A DNA stretch of 64,000 nucleotides from assembly GCA_947561585.1 (NCBI GenBank), contig CANNZV010000267.1:62001-126000 (forward strand). Direction: 5' to 3'. The DNA is from Caprella mutica. Its lineage: Eukaryota > Arthropoda > Malacostraca > Amphipoda > Caprellidae. Both the position numbers and the translations under genes were made by a program. This document shows, in pieces, positions 62,431 through 64,000 of the stretch. The first letter of the stretch is position 1, and the number at the start of each line of letters is the position of its first letter. A model generated the notes under the pieces. That model was given only the letters and a program-made list of their open reading frames with translations. It had not been told where the DNA came from and made no database searches.

Positions 62431-63369
62431 TTAGACTGCCATAAAAACAACTTCACAGTTGGCTTCTAATGTCTGACCAATGGCCAAATCAACTAAACCA
62501 TCTCCATTATTGAAGGCATCAATATTGCAAGTCATTGGTTCGAGAGCGATAGAAGTGCGGAATGGCGGTGTAAACACTTGAAGATAATTGAATTTATTCT
62601 CGCCAGTAAACTGAAAGAAAAATAATGTTCCTTTAGTTCCGTTAATGATTGCTATTCCTTTTCCATTGTTTTCTGGTAATGAAAATCCGTTATCTAAACT
62701 AGTAGAACCAATCGTTTTGAATTTTGAAAAATCGTTAAAAGGCGCGCGTTTTCCGGTAGGAAGCATACGTGCATCAATATCTATTTTTTTGCAGGTTGGT
62801 AGTTCCAATCGCACTTCGTCCACGGTGTCTGCCATTTGAAAATAAGGATGCCACCCCAAGCCCGCAGGCATATTGCAGAGACCTTTATTTTCGACAGAAA
62901 AATGCACAGAAAAGCAATCGTTATTAGCTATTTTATAAGTTACTTTGAATAGAAAAGGGAATGGATAATAATCTAATTCGCCAAGGTATTCGTATTGTAA
63001 GGTGACTTCAGCACTATCTGCAGACAATTGTAAGTCGCTGATAGTCATGGCTTTAGTTTCAATAAAACCATGAAGTGCATTGCCTGTGTCAGGATTGTTA
63101 ATTGGAAATTGATAGGACTTGCCTAGCCATTTATATTGGCCATCTCGAAGACGGTTAGGGAAGGGAAATAACAGGCTACTTTTGCTATAGTATAGGGAGT
63201 GTAATTGCTCGGCAGTAGTATAACCATCTAAAACGGAGGTCTCCTGAAACGTCAAATCGGTAATACAAGCTCCTAATGTAGGTATAAAAGAAAAACTATT
63301 TTTGCTTAGCTCATTAGATAAGGTAATGACGGAATGATTACCTAATGTGGTGGTTTGCTTTTTGTACAT
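62431..63369 (-). CDS. Aldose 1-epimerase (galactose mutarotase-like)
   Basis: A 312-residue protein of the galactose mutarotase-like fold. LFPFPNRLRDGQY and ALHGFIETKAM (first His), GLGWHPYFQM (second His, the general acid) and the Glu in the IALEPMTCN segment (general base) form the expected active site. It interconverts alpha and beta aldose anomers, substrate unspecified. There is no signal peptide, so cytoplasmic. The start codon ATG at 63367-63369 lies 38 nt downstream of a promoter box; not in an operon. Confidence 0.87.
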   Translation of the reverse strand: MYKKQTTTLGNHSVITLSNELSKNSFSFIPTLGACITDLTFQETSVLDGYTTAEQLHSLYYSKSSLLFPFPNRLRDGQYKWLGKSYQFPINNPDTGNALHGFIETKAMTISDLQLSADSAEVTLQYEYLGELDYYPFPFLFKVTYKIANNDCFSVHFSVENKGLCNMPAGLGWHPYFQMADTVDEVRLELPTCKKIDIDARMLPTGKRAPFNDFSKFKTIGSTSLDNGFSLPENNGKGIAIINGTKGTLFFFQFTGENKFNYLQVFTPPFRTSIALEPMTCNIDAFNNGDGLVDLAIGQTLEANCEVVFMAV

Positions 63370-63406
63370 TTAACAAGAAAAAGTTAGGAGTTCGTGTAAA
63401 AAAGCA

Positions 63407-63414
63407 CAAAAGTA
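63407..63414 (-). promoter_or_regulatory. Promoter box of the aldose epimerase gene
   Basis: TACTTTTG on the minus strand matches the -7 consensus, with a leader of about 35 nt. Confidence 0.5.
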
Positions 63415-63429
63415 GGAATATGAAATTGA

Positions 63430-63463
63430 AAAAGCCTATTTGTATAGCAACAAATAGGCTTTT
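63430..63463 (-). terminator. Terminator of the START-like gene
   Basis: AAAAGCCTATTTGT (63430-63443) pairs perfectly with ACAAATAGGCTTTT (63450-63463); on the minus strand it ends in a T run. Confidence 0.8.
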
Positions 63464-63584
63464 AAATCAATTATTTTTAAATAACGAAAGGCAATCTACA
63501 AATAAGGACGAACATGATAAACGGTCGCTTATTTACATAAGAGCAGTTCCGAAAACCTTCGAACTAGTTGCCTACCGTGAAGCA

Positions 63585-63965
63585 TTAACCACCAATAGCA
63601 CTACGAAGAGCATCAATTTGGCTATGCCATAATTGTGTTTGCTCTTCAATTTCATCATCATCACAATAATCAATGATTTCAAGAACCGTTTCGTTTGTTA
63701 CTGGCGAGCGATACATTTTGATGTCCAAAAATTCATTATCGTCGTCTGCATCTTCCCACTGGAAACGTAAGCGTTCTTCTTCAATGTCATCAATGAGTTC
63801 GGCTATTTCTTCCGAACCCTCCCAAGCAAAAGTGTAGGTTTCGCCATCAATATTGACTTCATCACAGAACCAACGAATAAGATTAGCTGGAGAGGTGAAA
63901 AATTTGTACAACATAGCTGGTGAAGCACGAAAAATGAATTCTAAATTAATCTGTTTACGTTCCAT
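63585..63965 (-). CDS. START-like (SRPBCC) domain protein
   Basis: A 126-residue SRPBCC-fold protein of the small START-like type found widely in Bacteroidota. It begins with the beta strand INLEFIFRASPAMLYKFF and the AHSA1-like TSPANLIRWFCDEV; many acidic residues follow (EGSEEIAELIDDIEEERLRF), and the C-terminal helix is QLWHSQIDALRS. There is no signal peptide. Function unknown, though the fold binds hydrophobic ligands or partner proteins. It stands alone, with a good terminator downstream. Confidence 0.83.
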   Translation of the reverse strand: MERKQINLEFIFRASPAMLYKFFTSPANLIRWFCDEVNIDGETYTFAWEGSEEIAELIDDIEEERLRFQWEDADDDNEFLDIKMYRSPVTNETVLEIIDYCDDDEIEEQTQLWHSQIDALRSAIGG

Positions 63966-64000
63966 TAAGGCGTTAATTTGCGTAGGAAAATACTGGTTTG

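Noticed and set aside
1..64000. tRNA, rRNA, riboswitch or CRISPR features
   Set aside because: None could be recognised by reading; a covariance-model search could still find a short RNA that I missed.

Overview
The window is a bacterial chromosome segment from the phylum Bacteroidota. The evidence is TAnnTTTG-type promoter boxes, two giant secreted proteins with type IX secretion (T9SS) C-terminal signals and SprB-type repeats, a Bacteroidota-style dcw cluster without murF or ddl, and an MqnD gene of the futalosine menaquinone route. Together these suggest the Saprospiria/Chitinophagia side of the phylum rather than Flavobacteriia or Bacteroidia; that placement is inference. I found no rRNA, tRNA, CRISPR array or prophage.

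Layout. 0-9.8 kb holds housekeeping and metabolic genes: a cut metallo-beta-lactamase-fold enzyme, a sugar-epimerase-like SDR, a GxxExxY protein inside a symmetric nest of repeats, a sodium:solute symporter, a UbiD-family decarboxylase (probably menaquinone), a START protein, thyA and a hydrolase. 9.9-17.8 kb is one gene for a 2611-residue secreted protease/adhesin with about 22 SprB repeats, including a nearly identical 441-bp tandem array. 18-25.5 kb has a Uma2 protein, an Lrp regulator, an IS110 element, mqnD, a pseudouridine synthase, a four-helix-bundle gene between inverted arms, and a 3-hydroxyacyl-CoA dehydrogenase. 25.8-33.5 kb is a second giant secreted protein (choice-of-anchor L, 18 Ig/PKD-like repeats, gliding-type C-terminal domain). 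33.8-37.5 kb is an intact IS4-family element plus a dense nest of palindromic repeats. 37.7-39.4 kb has a dolichol-phosphate-mannose-synthase-like glycosyltransferase and a GluQ-like synthetase. 39.9-57.9 kb is the cell-wall/division cluster mraZ-rsmH-ftsL-ftsI-murE-mraY-murD-(GxxExxY)-ftsW-murG-murC-ftsQ-ftsA-(broken toxin-antitoxin locus)-ftsZ. 58.2-64 kb has a secreted phospholipase-D-like protein, an outer-membrane/DM13 lipoprotein pair, an aldose-1-epimerase-like protein and a START-like protein.

How the genes work together. The dcw genes make lipid II (MurE, MurD, MurC, MraY, MurG), polymerise it at the septum (FtsW, FtsI) and build the division ring (FtsL, FtsQ, FtsA, FtsZ), probably under MraZ, which has a candidate operator just upstream of its own gene. 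The giant proteins, the PLD-like protein and other signal-peptide proteins point to a surface/secreted programme served by T9SS.

The most notable signal is a set of small-gene cassettes. Three ORFs of about 125 codons (two GxxExxY, one four-helix-bundle) each lie between inverted arms built from tandem 8-10 nt units. The units differ between cassettes (ACAGGATTN, ACGGATTGN, ATTGAATGN). Similar arms without cargo occur alone, often starting exactly at a gene's stop codon, and another arm pair brackets the IS110. A second, separate family consists of palindromic elements of about 165 bp with diverged ends but a shared, asymmetrically mismatched core; one copy has broken an antitoxin-like gene between ftsA and ftsZ.
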